The position numbers and the translations under genes were made by a program. Below the pieces are notes generated by a model. That model had not been told where the DNA came from and made no database searches. It worked only from the letters and a program-made list of their open reading frames with translations. A DNA stretch of 64,000 bases from CAVRQM01 sp963838805 (GTDB lineage: Bacteria; Pseudomonadota; Alphaproteobacteria; Acetobacterales; Acetobacteraceae), in NCBI GenBank assembly GCA_963838805.1, contig CAWISK010000013.1, forward strand, positions 124,001 through 188,000, in the 5' to 3' direction. Each line of letters begins with the position of its first letter. The stretch's first letter is position 1. Below are positions 25,518 through 35,075 of the stretch, piece by piece.

Positions 25518-26982
25518 ATGCCCGAAACACTTGCCGGCCTGCTGACCCTTCTGGCCTCGGGCCGTGTGGTGGTGCTGGGCGACGTGATGCTCGATCGCTA
25601 CGTCGAGGGCGAGGTGCGCCGCATCTCGCCCGAGGCGCCGATCCCGGTACTGCGGCGCTCCGGCGGCTACGCGGTGCTGGGAGGGGCCGCCAACGTCGCG
25701 CGCAACGTCGCCTCGCTGGGCGCACGCGCGGTGCTGGTGGGGGCCGTCGGCGCCGATGCGGCAGCGGCGGAGATCGACGCACTGGCGTCATCCTCGGGTG
25801 GAATCGAGACGGCCTTGGTGCGCGCGCCGCATTGGCCCTCGACGGTCAAGACCCGTTTCGTCAGCCACGGGCAGCAATTGTTGCGGCTGGACGAGGAATT
25901 GCCGCTCCCGCAAGCCTGTGCCGCGCCGCTGCTGGAGTCATTCCGCGCCGCGCTGGATGAGCGGCTCCGTCGTCGTGCTGTCCGACTACGCGAAGGGGGT
26001 GCTGTCCGATGCGGTGCTGCAACAGGCCATCGCCCTGGCGCGGTCGCGCGGCATTCCGGTGATCGCCGATCCGAAGCGGGCCGAGTTCGCCGCCTATCGC
26101 GGCGTCACCGTTCTCACGCCCAACCAGGCCGAGGCGGCGCGAGCGACCGGGGTCGAAGGCACTGACGACGAGCAGGTGGCCGAGGCCGGCCGGCGCGCGC
26201 TGGTCCAGGCGGGGGCCGAGGCGGTGCTGGTCACGCGCTCGGATCGCGGCCTGACACTTGTGCGGCATGATCAGGCGCCGCTGCATCTGCCCACCCATGC
26301 GCAGGCGGTGGCCGACGTATCGGGCGCCGGCGACACGCTGGTTGCTGCCTTCGCACTGGCGCTGGCCGCCGGCGCTGGTCTGCCGGAGGCGGCGATGCTG
26401 GCCAATGTCGCGGCCGGGATCGTGGTCGGCAAACCGGGCACGGCGACGGTGACGCGCGCTGAACTCGCGGCGGCACTTCGCCACGAGCAGCTGGAATCGC
26501 TCGACGGCAAGATCGCCGCCTGGCCCGAGGCGCGGGCGCGCGTCGCGGCGTGGCGGGAGGCAGGGCTTCGCGTCGGCTTCACCAATGGCTGCTTCGACCT
26601 GATCCACCCCGGTCATGTTCGTCTGCTGGCGGCTGCTCGCGCCGCCTGCGACCGGCTGGTAGTGGCGCTCAACACCGACGCCTCGGTGCGCCGGCTGAAG
26701 GGGGCGGGGCGGCCGGTGCAGAGCGAGGCGGCGCGCGCACTGGTCATGGCCGGCATGGCGCCCGCCGATCTGGTGGTGCTGTTCGACCAGGATACGCCGG
26801 AGGAGCTGATCTCGGCCCTGCTGCCGGACGTGCTGTTCAAGGGCGCCGACTACACGATGGAGCAGGTGGTGGGGGGCGATATCGTGCGCGCGTATGGCGG
26901 CACGGTGCGGCTGATCCCGCTGGAGCCAGGGCATAGCACGACGGCGATGGTGGGGAGGATGGCGAACGGCGAATCGCCTTGA
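25518..26982 (+). CDS. hldE: Bifunctional heptose 7-phosphate kinase / heptose 1-phosphate adenylyltransferase (one frameshift)
   Basis: Supplies ADP-heptose for lipopolysaccharide; HldD (3228) acts on its product. The N-terminal ribokinase-like domain shows VVLGDVMLDRYVEGEV, the GGAANVARNVASLGA motif and the late ADVSGAGDTLVAAFA anion hole. The C-terminal cytidylyltransferase-like domain begins at about residue 350 with GFTNGCFDLIHPGHVRLL. The two parts of the kinase domain lie in different frames, changing at about 25955-25970 just before SVVVLSDYAKGVL. The span is 3n+1, suggesting one extra base. Restored length of 487 residues is normal. Since heptose synthesis is rarely lost alone, a sequence error is likelier than inactivation. 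Confidence 0.92.
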
Positions 26983-27039
26983 CCTTCCCACGATGGCAGG
27001 GTTCACGGTGACGGCCTTTCGTTCGGGCGAGGCATGTTC

Positions 27040-28187
27040 ATGAGCGATCTGCTCCCGCGCTCGGCCAGGCGCTGCTCATGGCCGTGGGCATGTTCTGGCA
27101 GGTGGGCTGGAGCCTGGTGCTGGGCTTCGCCATCTCGGCCATCTTGCAAGCCGTCGTCAGCGGCCGCGCGATGACCGCAGCCCTCGGCCGCGCGGGCGTG
27201 CGCGAGATCGCGCTGGCGACTGTCGCGGGTGCGGCGAGTTCGAGTTGTTCCTATGCCTCCGTCGCGGTCGGTCGGACCCTGTTCAAGAAGGGTGCGGCGC
27301 TGATCCCGAGCCTCGCCTATGTGTTCGCCTCGACCAATCTCGTGATCGAACTGGGGATCGTGCTGTACCTGCTGATGGGCTGGCAGTTCACCGCCGGCGA
27401 GTGGATCGGCGGCGTCGTGCTGGTGGTGATCCTGAGCCTGCTGGTGCGCCTGACCTATCCGGCGCGACTGGTCGAGGCGGCGCGGCACCATCCGGAGCCG
27501 GGCGTCGGGCATGAGCACGGCGATACCGCCGAGGCTGGCGGCACCTTGGCGGAGAAGCTGGCACGCCGTGAGACCTGGGTGCAGGTCGCGCGGAACTTCA
27601 CGATGGATTGGTCCATGCTGTGGAAGGATCTGCTGCTGGGCTTCCTGATCGCCGGCGCGCTGTCGGTGTTCGTGCCGACCGGCGTGTGGCAGGCGCTGTT
27701 CGTCAAGGGCGCGAGTCCCTGGGTACAGGTGCCGGCCAATGCGCTGCTGGGCCCGATCGTGGCGGTGCTGTCCTTCGTCTGCTCGATCGGCAACGTGCCG
27801 ATGGCGGCGGTGCTGTGGGGTTCGGGCGTCAGTTTCGGCGGCGTGCTCGCGTTCCTGTACGCCGATCTGATCGTGCTGCCGCTGCTGGATGTGTACCGCC
27901 GCTACTACGGTTGGAAGATGGCGGCCTATATCGCCGCCGTGTTCTACGCGACGATGGTCGTCCTCGGCGCTGATCATGGATGTGGCGTTCAATGCGCTGG
28001 GCTGGATTCCGCTGCGGCGCCCGGACGTGCAGGCCGAGATGGTGCGGTTCTCGCTGAACTACACGTTCTGGCTGAACGTCGTGTTTGGGTTGGTTGCGGT
28101 CGTGCTGTTCATGCTTGCGCGCGGCGGCACCCGACGCAGCACGCCGCTGGCGAGCGTCACGCGCACGCTCATCACCATCATCACTGA
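27040..28187 (+). CDS. Permease, DUF318/ArsP-like, with His-rich tail (several frameshifts)
   Basis: Inner-membrane permease of about eight segments (COG0701). The main frame gives MAVGMFWQVGWSLVLGFAIS, the family Cys motif SSSCSYASVAVGR, FKKGAALIPSLAYVFASTN and a second repeat ending VCSIGNVPMAAVLWGSG. The N-terminus MSDLL from ATG 27040 needs one shift near 27055 to give ALGQALLMAVG. The C-terminal helix LIMDVAFNALGWIPL is in another frame (shift near 27965), and the final His-rich tail (AHAHHHH) returns to the first frame near 28130. The span is 3n+2. ArsP relatives export trivalent organoarsenicals; here the His tail and the adjacent DUF305 gene hint at metal handling. Confidence 0.78.
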
Positions 28188-28199
28188 GGAGACATGCTC

Positions 28200-28601
28200 A
28201 TGCATCTGTTCAGCCGCGCTCTGTCCCTGGCTATGGGCGTCTCGCTGCTCGTGGCGCCGACTCTCGCGCAGCAACCCGCAAGCAGCGGATCAGCCTCGCC
28301 CGCGCCGATGCAGCCGATGCCTGGAATGGCTGCCGCCGGTCCTGCCGACCGCGCCATGACGGCCGGGATGGAGAAGATGAACCGGGCCATGAGCAGTGCC
28401 CCGATGACCGGCAACCCCGATCAGGACTTCGTTGCAATGATGATGCCTCATCATCAGGGCGCCATCGATATGGCGCGCATCGAGCTGCAGTACGGGAAAG
28501 ATCCCGTGTTGCGCCGGATGGCGAGAGACATCGTTTCGGCGCAGGAGAAGGAGATTGGCGAGATGCTGCGCTGGCAGGCGAGGCATCCGCATACCCCATA
28601 A
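28200..28601 (+). CDS. DUF305 family periplasmic protein
   Basis: 133-residue exported protein. The signal peptide HLFSRALSLAMGVSLLVAPTLAQ is followed by a Met/Pro/Ser-rich linker with several Met-rich stretches (PMQPMPGMAAAG). The ferritin-like DUF305 core has the motif MMPHHQGAIDMA and the closing helix AQEKEIGEMLRW. DUF305 proteins often sit beside copper or heavy-metal transporters, and Met/His residues fit metal binding. I prefer ATG 28200 over 28194 because a GAGGAG element lies 8 bases upstream of it. It follows the permease by 12 bases. Confidence 0.85.
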   Translation: MHLFSRALSLAMGVSLLVAPTLAQQPASSGSASPAPMQPMPGMAAAGPADRAMTAGMEKMNRAMSSAPMTGNPDQDFVAMMMPHHQGAIDMARIELQYGKDPVLRRMARDIVSAQEKEIGEMLRWQARHPHTP

Positions 28602-28726
28602 AGGCAACCGCTCTCGGCGATCTTGTCGGGCGGCACGCGCCGCAAACGGCGGAAGATATCGCCGGGCTTACCGGGGTAGAGGCGAGGGCTGGGCGCGGCG
28701 GGAGCGTAACTTTCCGGCTCGCGTCG

Positions 28727-29272
28727 TCAGCTGGATATCGGCACGGTCTCTGTGCGAAGACTTCTATGACTGTTCTGGAGAGACAATAAGAACAAGCCGA
28801 ACAGGGGAATGATGAAGTCCATGTAGAAGATGATCCCGGCATTGCCCGGCGCGAAATTATGCGTTGCTACCATCTGATAGACATGTCCAACAGCGGCGCC
28901 AAGCTGGAAGATTGCAGGGCCGAGGATGGCCGCCAGGCGCAGGTCGAAGCTTTTGAATGCGGCCAGAAAGCCTACGGCCGCGAAACCCAGGCTGGCCGTG
29001 GCGACCTCGAACTGAAACGGACTGTCCGGCCAGCCGATATAGGCCGCGGATATCCGGCCAAAGGCGCCGTGCATGACAAAGTTGTAAAGGAAGTAGACCC
29101 CAACCGCCCAGAACACATACCACGCAATCAGCTTCTCAACGACGATCGCCCGTCCAAGCGGCCCGGCCGAACGCAGGAGAGCCACCGCGGAAAAGATCAG
29201 GCCAACCACAAAAAAGGCCAGCGCGTAGTTGGCCAGGACGAAGGTGAGAGTGGCCCGGACGATGTTCGCCAT
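28727..29272 (-). CDS. DUF6790 family membrane protein
   Basis: 181-residue predicted inner-membrane protein with about five hydrophobic segments: ANYALAFFVVGLIFSAVALL, the WYVFWAVGVYFLYNFVMHG block, then FEVATASLGFAAVGFLAAF, LGPAIFQLGAAVGHVYQM and FIIPLFGLFLLSL. The FxMHGxFG region and the later GxxVGHxYQM motif match DUF6790, a family of unknown function. Codon choice is less GC-biased than in most of the window. It is preceded by about 170 bases of non-coding DNA (29273-29443) and converges on DUF305. No function can be assigned. Confidence 0.75.
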   Translation of the reverse strand: MANIVRATLTFVLANYALAFFVVGLIFSAVALLRSAGPLGRAIVVEKLIAWYVFWAVGVYFLYNFVMHGAFGRISAAYIGWPDSPFQFEVATASLGFAAVGFLAAFKSFDLRLAAILGPAIFQLGAAVGHVYQMVATHNFAPGNAGIIFYMDFIIPLFGLFLLSLQNSHRSLRTETVPISS

Positions 29273-29443
29273 TGTGGCGTCTCCCGCATCGAGTCACAGA
29301 ACTGTGCGCTTCGGGCCTCAGAGTCGCGGCGGCCACAAGCCATCGCCCACCGTGCCCGGATGGTTGGGCGACGCCAAGCTTAGCCTGGATTGCTGACCGA
29401 AGGTAGGGGCCTTGGCGTCCCGTGCTGCCGGGGCGGTTCTCTC

Positions 29444-30100
29444 TCATGTCACGAACGCGAATTGCCTTTCGAGCGCGGCACCGACAGTCGAAATGGAGAA
29501 GTTGAGCAGAAGGTAGAGGCCGGCCACGAGCGAAAATGTCAGCAGACTATCGCCGACGGTCTGCCGAACCAGCGTCCCGCTCCCGGAAAGCTCCATGAGC
29601 CCGACTACGGAAGCGAAGGAGCTGTCCTTGATGACCGCGACGTACACGCCGACGGCCGGCGGAACGAGAACACGTATCGCCTGCGGGGCCACGACGGTGA
29701 TCTGTGTGGCCCAGAACCCGAGCCCCAACGCACTCGCCGCGTCCCCCTGTCCCGGCCCCACGCTGCGGAAGGCGCTTCGCACCGCTTCGGACATGAGCGC
29801 GCCCGTCTCCATCGTCATCGCGACGATGGCGGCCTGGAACGGTGAGAGACTGACGCCGGTGGCATAGCTGAGGCCGTAATATGCCCCGAAGAAAAGGAGC
29901 AGGGGCGGGATTGACCTGAACGCCTCCGTGAAAGCCGCGCAGCCGAGGCGCAGCAGGCGCGGGCCGTAGCAGCGGGTCAATCCAAGGCAGAATCCGAGCA
30001 GCAATCCCGCGGCAAGGGCGATGGCGCTCAGTAACAGCGTCATCCCAAGGCCACGGATGAACACGGGCCAGTAGGTCCAGACATTGCCGGTTGCAAACAC
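29444..30100 (-). CDS. Polar amino-acid ABC transporter permease
   Basis: 218-residue HisM/GlnP-type permease with about five membrane helices. The cytoplasmic EAA loop is EAVRSAFRSVGPGQGDAASA with the Gly near its centre, preceded by TEAFRSIPPLLLFFGAYYG, the usual start of the HisMQ permease domain. It follows the second permease by 8 bases. No ATPase gene lies within the cluster. GC is lower than in the flanking housekeeping genes, hinting at separate ancestry. Confidence 0.9.
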   Translation of the reverse strand: MFATGNVWTYWPVFIRGLGMTLLLSAIALAAGLLLGFCLGLTRCYGPRLLRLGCAAFTEAFRSIPPLLLFFGAYYGLSYATGVSLSPFQAAIVAMTMETGALMSEAVRSAFRSVGPGQGDAASALGLGFWATQITVVAPQAIRVLVPPAVGVYVAVIKDSSFASVVGLMELSGSGTLVRQTVGDSLLTFSLVAGLYLLLNFSISTVGAALERQFAFVT

Positions 30101-30108
30101 GTCCGACC

Positions 30109-30773
30109 CTAGACCCGGCGGAGGCGGGAGAGCCGCCGATCATACATGGTGGCCATCGCCGCGACCGCCTGGCACAAAACGATATAGATGAGCGCGGCGA
30201 CAAGAAAGGTTTCCATATACCGAAATGACGAGGATCCGGAAGCGAGCATCCAGTCGGTCATGTCGTGAACGCCGATCACCGCCGCGATGGAGGATCCAAG
30301 AGTACACCTACGCATTGATTGGCGTAGGTAGGGATGATCGCCCGGACGACCTGAGGCAGGACAACGAAGAGTTCCGTTTGAAGCCTATGCAGGCCGAGCG
30401 ACAATGCCGCCTCGCGCTGCCCCCGGACAATCGTCGCGTAGCCTGCACGGAAAATCTCGGCCAGATACGCGGTGGAGTTCAGGATCAATGCAAGGACGGC
30501 GGCCCAGAACCCGGACAGCCGCAACCCAATCTGCGCCAGCCCAAAGAAGCAGACATAAAGCAGGATCAATAGCGGGACGTTCCGGAAGACTTCGATATAG
30601 ACCCGTACCGCAGGGCCAACCACGGGCCCCCCACGCATTCGCGCCTTCGCGAGCACCAGTCCAAGCAGGGTGCTCGCGAGCAGCGCGATGGCGCTGATTT
30701 CAAGTGTGACGGAGACTGCGGTTGGGAGGCTCCGGAAATAAGGCGTGATAGCCGCAAGGTTGAACTGGTACAT
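30109..30773 (-). CDS. Polar amino-acid ABC transporter permease (one frameshift)
   Basis: Second permease of the pair. From ATG 30773 the first frame has FNLAAITPYFRSLPTAVSVT, VYIEVFRNVPLLILLYV and the EAA loop AEIFRAGYATIVRGQREAAL, then VRAIIPTYANQ. The C-terminal frame continues with GSSIAAVIGVHDMTDWMLA and a final helix (FLVAALIYIVLCQAVAAMA). The join is at about 30303, where CTCTTGG-ATCC seems to lack a G; the span is 3n+2. Corrected length is about 221 residues. Located between the binding-protein gene and the other permease. Confidence 0.85.
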
Positions 30774-30813
30774 TGGCCTGGAACGTCACACCGTCGCCGC
30801 TCCCATTGTAAAA

Positions 30814-31632
30814 TCAGTCCTGGTGCAGCGGCGGCATCTTGAAGCCGAATGCCTTTTCAAACAGCTTCGCGTTGTCTCCGGAGTCATTTAGCTGCCGTAC
30901 GAACGTGTCCACGATGCGCCACCAATCGAAATCGCCAGCAGGCAGCCCGATACAAATCTCCTCATATGACCAGTCTCCCGGCAAATTCCGGAACGAGGCG
31001 CCTTGCTTGGAAATCAGCAGGGCATTCTGCAGGCTGTCCTGGAGCTGAGTATCGACCTGGCCGGAGCGGAGGGCCAGGAACGCATCATTGGGCGAATCGA
31101 AGGCGATGACCTGCGCCTTTGGCGCGATCTTGGCGGCGGTCGTACCGGACGTGCCGCCGCGCGGAACGCCGATCTTCACACCCGGAGCATTCAGTTGCGC
31201 GACCGTTTGCAGCGGCGAATCCTTTCGGACCATGAAGATGGAACCGACGATCAGGTACGGTCTGGTGAAGGCTATCGCGGTGGAACGCTCGACCGTGTTG
31301 GTGAAGCTCGCAACCGCAACATCCGCCTTTCCCGTCTGCAAGGCGGTGATGCGGCCGGGACTGTCAACGATGAGGAAGTCCGGGGTGACCTTGAGCGCGC
31401 CCGCCAGCGCGCGAGCGATATCGACATCATATCCGGTTGGCTGGCCGTTCGGCAGGAACGCGCTGTAGGGTGGGTTGCCCTGCAGGGTCGCGACCCGCAG
31501 CGTTCCACGCTTCTGCACCGCGGAGAGGATCTGGCTGCCTTCGGCCTCGGCCGCTGTCGTGAGATAGCCGACCGTTGCCGATGCGACGGCAAGCGAGATG
31601 CTCGCCTTCATCAATGCGCGTCGAGTGTCCAT
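30814..31632 (-). CDS. Polar amino-acid ABC transporter substrate-binding protein (family 3)
   Basis: 272-residue periplasmic binding protein of the SBP_bac_3 type. The signal segment starts MDTRRALMKASISLAVASAT with a Arg-Arg pair. The mature protein opens KRGTLRVATLQGNPPYSAF and has PTGYDVDIARALAGALKV, the domain-1 hallmark, then GKADVAVASFTNTVERS with the conserved Arg that contacts the ligand alpha-carboxylate. It is first in the three-gene operon with two permeases, 40 bases upstream of the next start. The ligand is not predictable beyond an amino acid or amino-acid-like solute. Confidence 0.92.
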   Translation of the reverse strand: MDTRRALMKASISLAVASATVGYLTTAAEAEGSQILSAVQKRGTLRVATLQGNPPYSAFLPNGQPTGYDVDIARALAGALKVTPDFLIVDSPGRITALQTGKADVAVASFTNTVERSTAIAFTRPYLIVGSIFMVRKDSPLQTVAQLNAPGVKIGVPRGGTSGTTAAKIAPKAQVIAFDSPNDAFLALRSGQVDTQLQDSLQNALLISKQGASFRNLPGDWSYEEICIGLPAGDFDWWRIVDTFVRQLNDSGDNAKLFEKAFGFKMPPLHQD

Positions 31633-31779
31633 CCCGAGTTCCTCCTTGGTATGCGGGCGCGCCGCTTGCCGCGTGTTGAAAGTATGCTATGTCAGACAAT
31701 CGGACTGTTGCAAGCGTTACCGCCTGGGTTCGTCGCGGTGCAGGTGCAAATCTCCCCCGTGGCTTGTGAGCCGAAGGCG

Positions 31780-32728
31780 TTACCGCCCCGCCGCCGCCCT
31801 TCGCAGCCGGTCGTTGATCGCCGCACCCAGCCCCGTCTCCGGCACCGGCATCACGGCGGTGCGGCGCCGGCCGCTCGCATCCAGCGTGCGCAGCCCATCG
31901 AACAGGCGCGCCGCCGCCTCGACCAGATCGGAGCGCTCGCTCAACTGGAACACCGCGCCGGCGCCGGCCAAGGGCGGCCCGAAGGCCAGCAGCGCCTCAT
32001 CTTCCGCCACCGTGCGCGCACCGAGGCGCACCGGCAGCCGGGCGCATAGTGCGACGCCAGCATTCCGGGCGAGCGGGTCGCGCCCGCCTCGTCGGGCAGT
32101 GGATCACCGGCCCTGCCGCCGCCTCGATCGCCTCGCGCGTCACTCCGCCCGGCCGCAGCAGCACCGGCTGCTCGGCGGTGGCGTCCAGCACCGTCGATTC
32201 CACGCCGACAGGACAGGGGCCGCAATCCAGCACCGCCGCAATGCGTCCCGCCAGCCCGTCCAGCACGTGCGCGGCCGTGGTCGGGCTGACCCGGCCGGAG
32301 GGATTGGCCGAAGGGGCCGCCAGCGGTCGCCCCACTTCGCGCAGCAGCGCCAGCGCCGCCGGATGCGCCGGCACCCGCACCGCCAGCGTGTCCAGCGCCG
32401 CCGCCGCCAGCAGCGACACCGGGCTGTCCGCCCGCCGCCGCAGCACCAAAGTCAGCGGCCCCGGCCAGAACCGCTCCGCGAGCAGCCGGGCGAGCGCGGA
32501 GGGCTCGACATGCTCCCAGGCCGCCTCGGGCGTCGGGAAATGGCAGATCAGCGGGTTGAAGCGCGGTCTTCCCTTGGCCTCGAAGACGCGCGCCACCGCC
32601 ATCGCATCGGTGGCGTCCGCGCCCAGGCCGTACACCGTCTCAGTGCCGAACGCGACCAAGGCACCGGATCGCAGCAGCGAAGCCGCTTCGGCAATACCGG
32701 CCGGGTCGGCCGCGAGAAGCCGCGTCAA
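31780..32728 (-). CDS. tsaC: L-threonylcarbamoyladenylate synthase, Sua5 type (two frameshifts)
   Basis: Forms threonylcarbamoyl-AMP for the t6A37 modification of ANN-decoding tRNAs. The YrdC domain in the first frame has GTETVYGLGADATDA, the basic KGRPRFNPLICHF motif, WPGPLTLVL, and SANPSGRVSPTTAAHV. The Sua5 C-terminal domain needs two shifts: near 32105 to reach PLPDEAGATRSPGMLASHYA, and near 32040 to reach LPVRLGARTVAEDEALL; both look like single missing bases. The start is TTG at 32728 overlapping the cysQ stop (TTGA). Corrected length of about 316 residues is normal for Sua5. The gene is usually essential, so errors in the sequence are suspected. Confidence 0.88.
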
Positions 32729-33486
32729 TCCAGGCCCGTGCAGATGAAGTGGGGGTTGTCCCAGCCCGGCTTGCCATAGCGCAGGGCCGCACCGTCCAGC
32801 GTGCGCACCGCACCGCCCGCCGCCTCCAGCACCGCCTGCGGGGCTGCCGTATCCCATTCCATCGTCCGGCCGAAGCGCGGGTAGAGGTCGGCGGCACCCT
32901 CGGCCAGGCGGCAGAACTTCAGCGCCGAGCCAGCATTGACCACCGCCGCCACCTGGCGCCCCGCCAGGAACTCGGTCATCCGTTCGTCATTGGCGTGGCT
33001 GCGGCTGGCAATCACCGTCGCGCCTTCCGCCGGCGCGTGTCGCGCCGCGATGGCACGCTCGCCCACCGTGCTGCGCTTCCAGGCGCCGCGCCCGACGATG
33101 CCGCCGAACAGCTCGCCCTGCGCCGGCACGCCCACCACGCCCAGCGCCGGGCGCCCGTCGCGGATCAGGCCGATGCAGACCGCGAAATCGTCGCGGCCGG
33201 CGGCGAATTCGCGGGTGCCGTCCAGCGGATCGACCAGCCAGAATTGCGGCGCGGCGGCGGCGACGTGGCCGGCGGCGATCTCCTCCTCGGCGACCACGGG
33301 GATGTCGGGTGCCGCGCGGCGCAGCGCCTCGACGATCAGCGCCTCGCTGGCATGGTCGGCCTCCGTCACGGGCGAGGCGTCGGTCTTGTGCCGCGTGTCG
33401 AAGCCGCGAGCGCGCACGGCCAGGATCATGGCGCCGGCCTGGCGGGCGAGGTCGGCGGCGAGGTGGAGCAGGGCTGCATCGTCCAT
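32725..33486 (-). CDS. cysQ: 3'(2'),5'-bisphosphate nucleotidase / inositol monophosphatase family
   Basis: 253-residue magnesium-dependent phosphatase. The metal-binding signature is FWLVDPLDGTREFAAGRDDF, with Asp and Asp-Gly, preceded by the Glu pair VVAEEEIAA; the second signature is FGRTMEWDTAAPQAVLEAAGG. The Asp-Pro-Leu-Asp-Gly-Thr-Arg-Glu-Phe form is typical of CysQ, which removes 3'-phosphoadenosine 5'-phosphate left from sulfate assimilation. ATG 33486 gives the usual length. It overlaps tsaC by four bases and diverges from pepA with a 106-base spacer. Confidence 0.92.
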   Translation of the reverse strand: MDDAALLHLAADLARQAGAMILAVRARGFDTRHKTDASPVTEADHASEALIVEALRRAAPDIPVVAEEEIAAGHVAAAAPQFWLVDPLDGTREFAAGRDDFAVCIGLIRDGRPALGVVGVPAQGELFGGIVGRGAWKRSTVGERAIAARHAPAEGATVIASRSHANDERMTEFLAGRQVAAVVNAGSALKFCRLAEGAADLYPRFGRTMEWDTAAPQAVLEAAGGAVRTLDGAALRYGKPGWDNPHFICTGLD

Positions 33487-33592
33487 GCGCGCCTCATACC
33501 GGCGGTCGGGATGGCTGCCTAGCGGCCGCGGCGTAGCGCGGCGTGAAGTCGCTGCTACACTTCCGCCCCCGCCCTTCGCTTCGGAGCCGTTC

Positions 33593-35065
33593 ATGCTGGA
33601 TGTGGCCTTCGTTTCCCCCGCTCCGCCGACCTCCGGCGCGTTCCTGCTGCCGTTCTTCGAGGGCGCGCTGGACAGTCCGGCCTTGCGGGCGGCCGACAAC
33701 GCGACCGGGGGCGCCGTGTCGCGGGCGCTGGCGGCGGCCGAGTTCAAGGGCAAGCCGGGCCAGACCGCGACCATCCTGGCACCGGGCGGCGGCCTGTCGC
33801 GCGTGGTCGCGGTGGGGTTGGGCAAGCAGGCGGAGCTGTCGCCGCTGGTGCTGGAGGAGGCGGGCGGACATGCCGCCGCGGCCCTGTCGCGCGAGGCCGA
33901 GGTGGCGGTGGCGGCGCGCACGCTCTCGGCCGAGCAGGCGGCGCACCTTGCGCTGGGCATGGTGCTGCGCGCCTATCGGTTCGACCGCTACCGCACCAGG
34001 GAGAAGCCCGAGGACAAGCCGCTGCTGGCCCGGCTGTCGGTCCGCGCCGAAGACCCCGAGGCGGCCGCGCGCGCCTTCGAGCCGTTGCGTGCCCTGGCGC
34101 ACGGCGTGTTCATCACCCGCGATCTGGTGAGCGAGCCGCCCAACGTGCTGACGCCGACGGAGATGGCGACGCGGATCCAGGCACTCGCCGAACTCGGGCT
34201 GGATGTCGAGGTGTTCGGCCCGGCAAAGCTTCAGGAGCTTGGCTTCGGCGCCATGCTGGGCGTGGCGCAGGGCAGCGCGCAGGAGCCGCGCATGGTGGTG
34301 ATGCGCTGGAGCGGGGGCGGCGAGGGGAGCACTCAGCCGCCGGTGGCCTTCGTGGGCAAGGGCGTCACCTTCGACAGCGGCGGCATCAGCATCAAGCCGG
34401 CCGGCGGGATGGAGGACATGAAATGGGACATGGCCGGCGCCGGGGCCGTCGTGGGCACGATGGCGGCACTGGCCGGACGGCGCGCCCGCGTCGATGCGGT
34501 GGGCGTGGTGGGACTGGTCGAGAACATGCCCTCCGGCACGGCGCAGCGGCCGGGCGATGTGGTGCGCACCGCCTCCGGCCAGACGGTCGAGATCATCAAC
34601 ACCGACGCCGAGGGCCGCATGGTGCTGGCCGATCTGCTGCACTATTGCCGGGAGCGGTTCGCGCCGCGCTTCATGGTGGATCTGGCAACACTGACCGGGG
34701 CGATCATCATCGCACTCGGGCACGAGCAGGCCGGCTGCTTCAGCAACGACGACACGCTGGCGGCGAACCTGGCCGAGGCAGGGCGCGAGACCGGCGAGCG
34801 GCTGTGGCGGATGCCGCTGGCCGATGCCTATGACAAGGCGCTGAAGAGCGACATCGCCGACATGAAGCATGTGGGCGGCAGGCCCGGCGGCGCCATCACG
34901 GCCGCGCAATTCCTGCAGCGCTTCGTCGGGGACTTACCCTGGGCGCATCTCGATATCGCCGGCGTTGCCTGGGCCAGCAAGGACGCGCCGCTATACTCCA
35001 AGGGCGCCTCCGGCTACGGCGTGCGGCTGCTCGATCGGCTGGTCGCCGCGCATTACGAGCCGTGA
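33593..35065 (+). CDS. pepA: Leucyl aminopeptidase (M17)
   Basis: 490-residue cytosolic di-zinc/manganese aminopeptidase. The N-terminal macro-like domain is followed by LVSEPPNVLTPTEMA and the catalytic domain. Metal ligands lie in VGKGVTFDSGGISIKP (Lys and Asp) and in the family signature NTDAEGRMVLADLL (Asp, Glu); the bicarbonate-binding Arg follows Glu. It releases N-terminal residues during peptide turnover, and PepA also binds DNA in enterobacteria. It precedes holC by 10 bases, a common proteobacterial arrangement. Confidence 0.97.
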   Translation: MLDVAFVSPAPPTSGAFLLPFFEGALDSPALRAADNATGGAVSRALAAAEFKGKPGQTATILAPGGGLSRVVAVGLGKQAELSPLVLEEAGGHAAAALSREAEVAVAARTLSAEQAAHLALGMVLRAYRFDRYRTREKPEDKPLLARLSVRAEDPEAAARAFEPLRALAHGVFITRDLVSEPPNVLTPTEMATRIQALAELGLDVEVFGPAKLQELGFGAMLGVAQGSAQEPRMVVMRWSGGGEGSTQPPVAFVGKGVTFDSGGISIKPAGGMEDMKWDMAGAGAVVGTMAALAGRRARVDAVGVVGLVENMPSGTAQRPGDVVRTASGQTVEIINTDAEGRMVLADLLHYCRERFAPRFMVDLATLTGAIIIALGHEQAGCFSNDDTLAANLAEAGRETGERLWRMPLADAYDKALKSDIADMKHVGGRPGGAITAAQFLQRFVGDLPWAHLDIAGVAWASKDAPLYSKGASGYGVRLLDRLVAAHYEP

Positions 35066-35075
35066 TCGTCGGATC

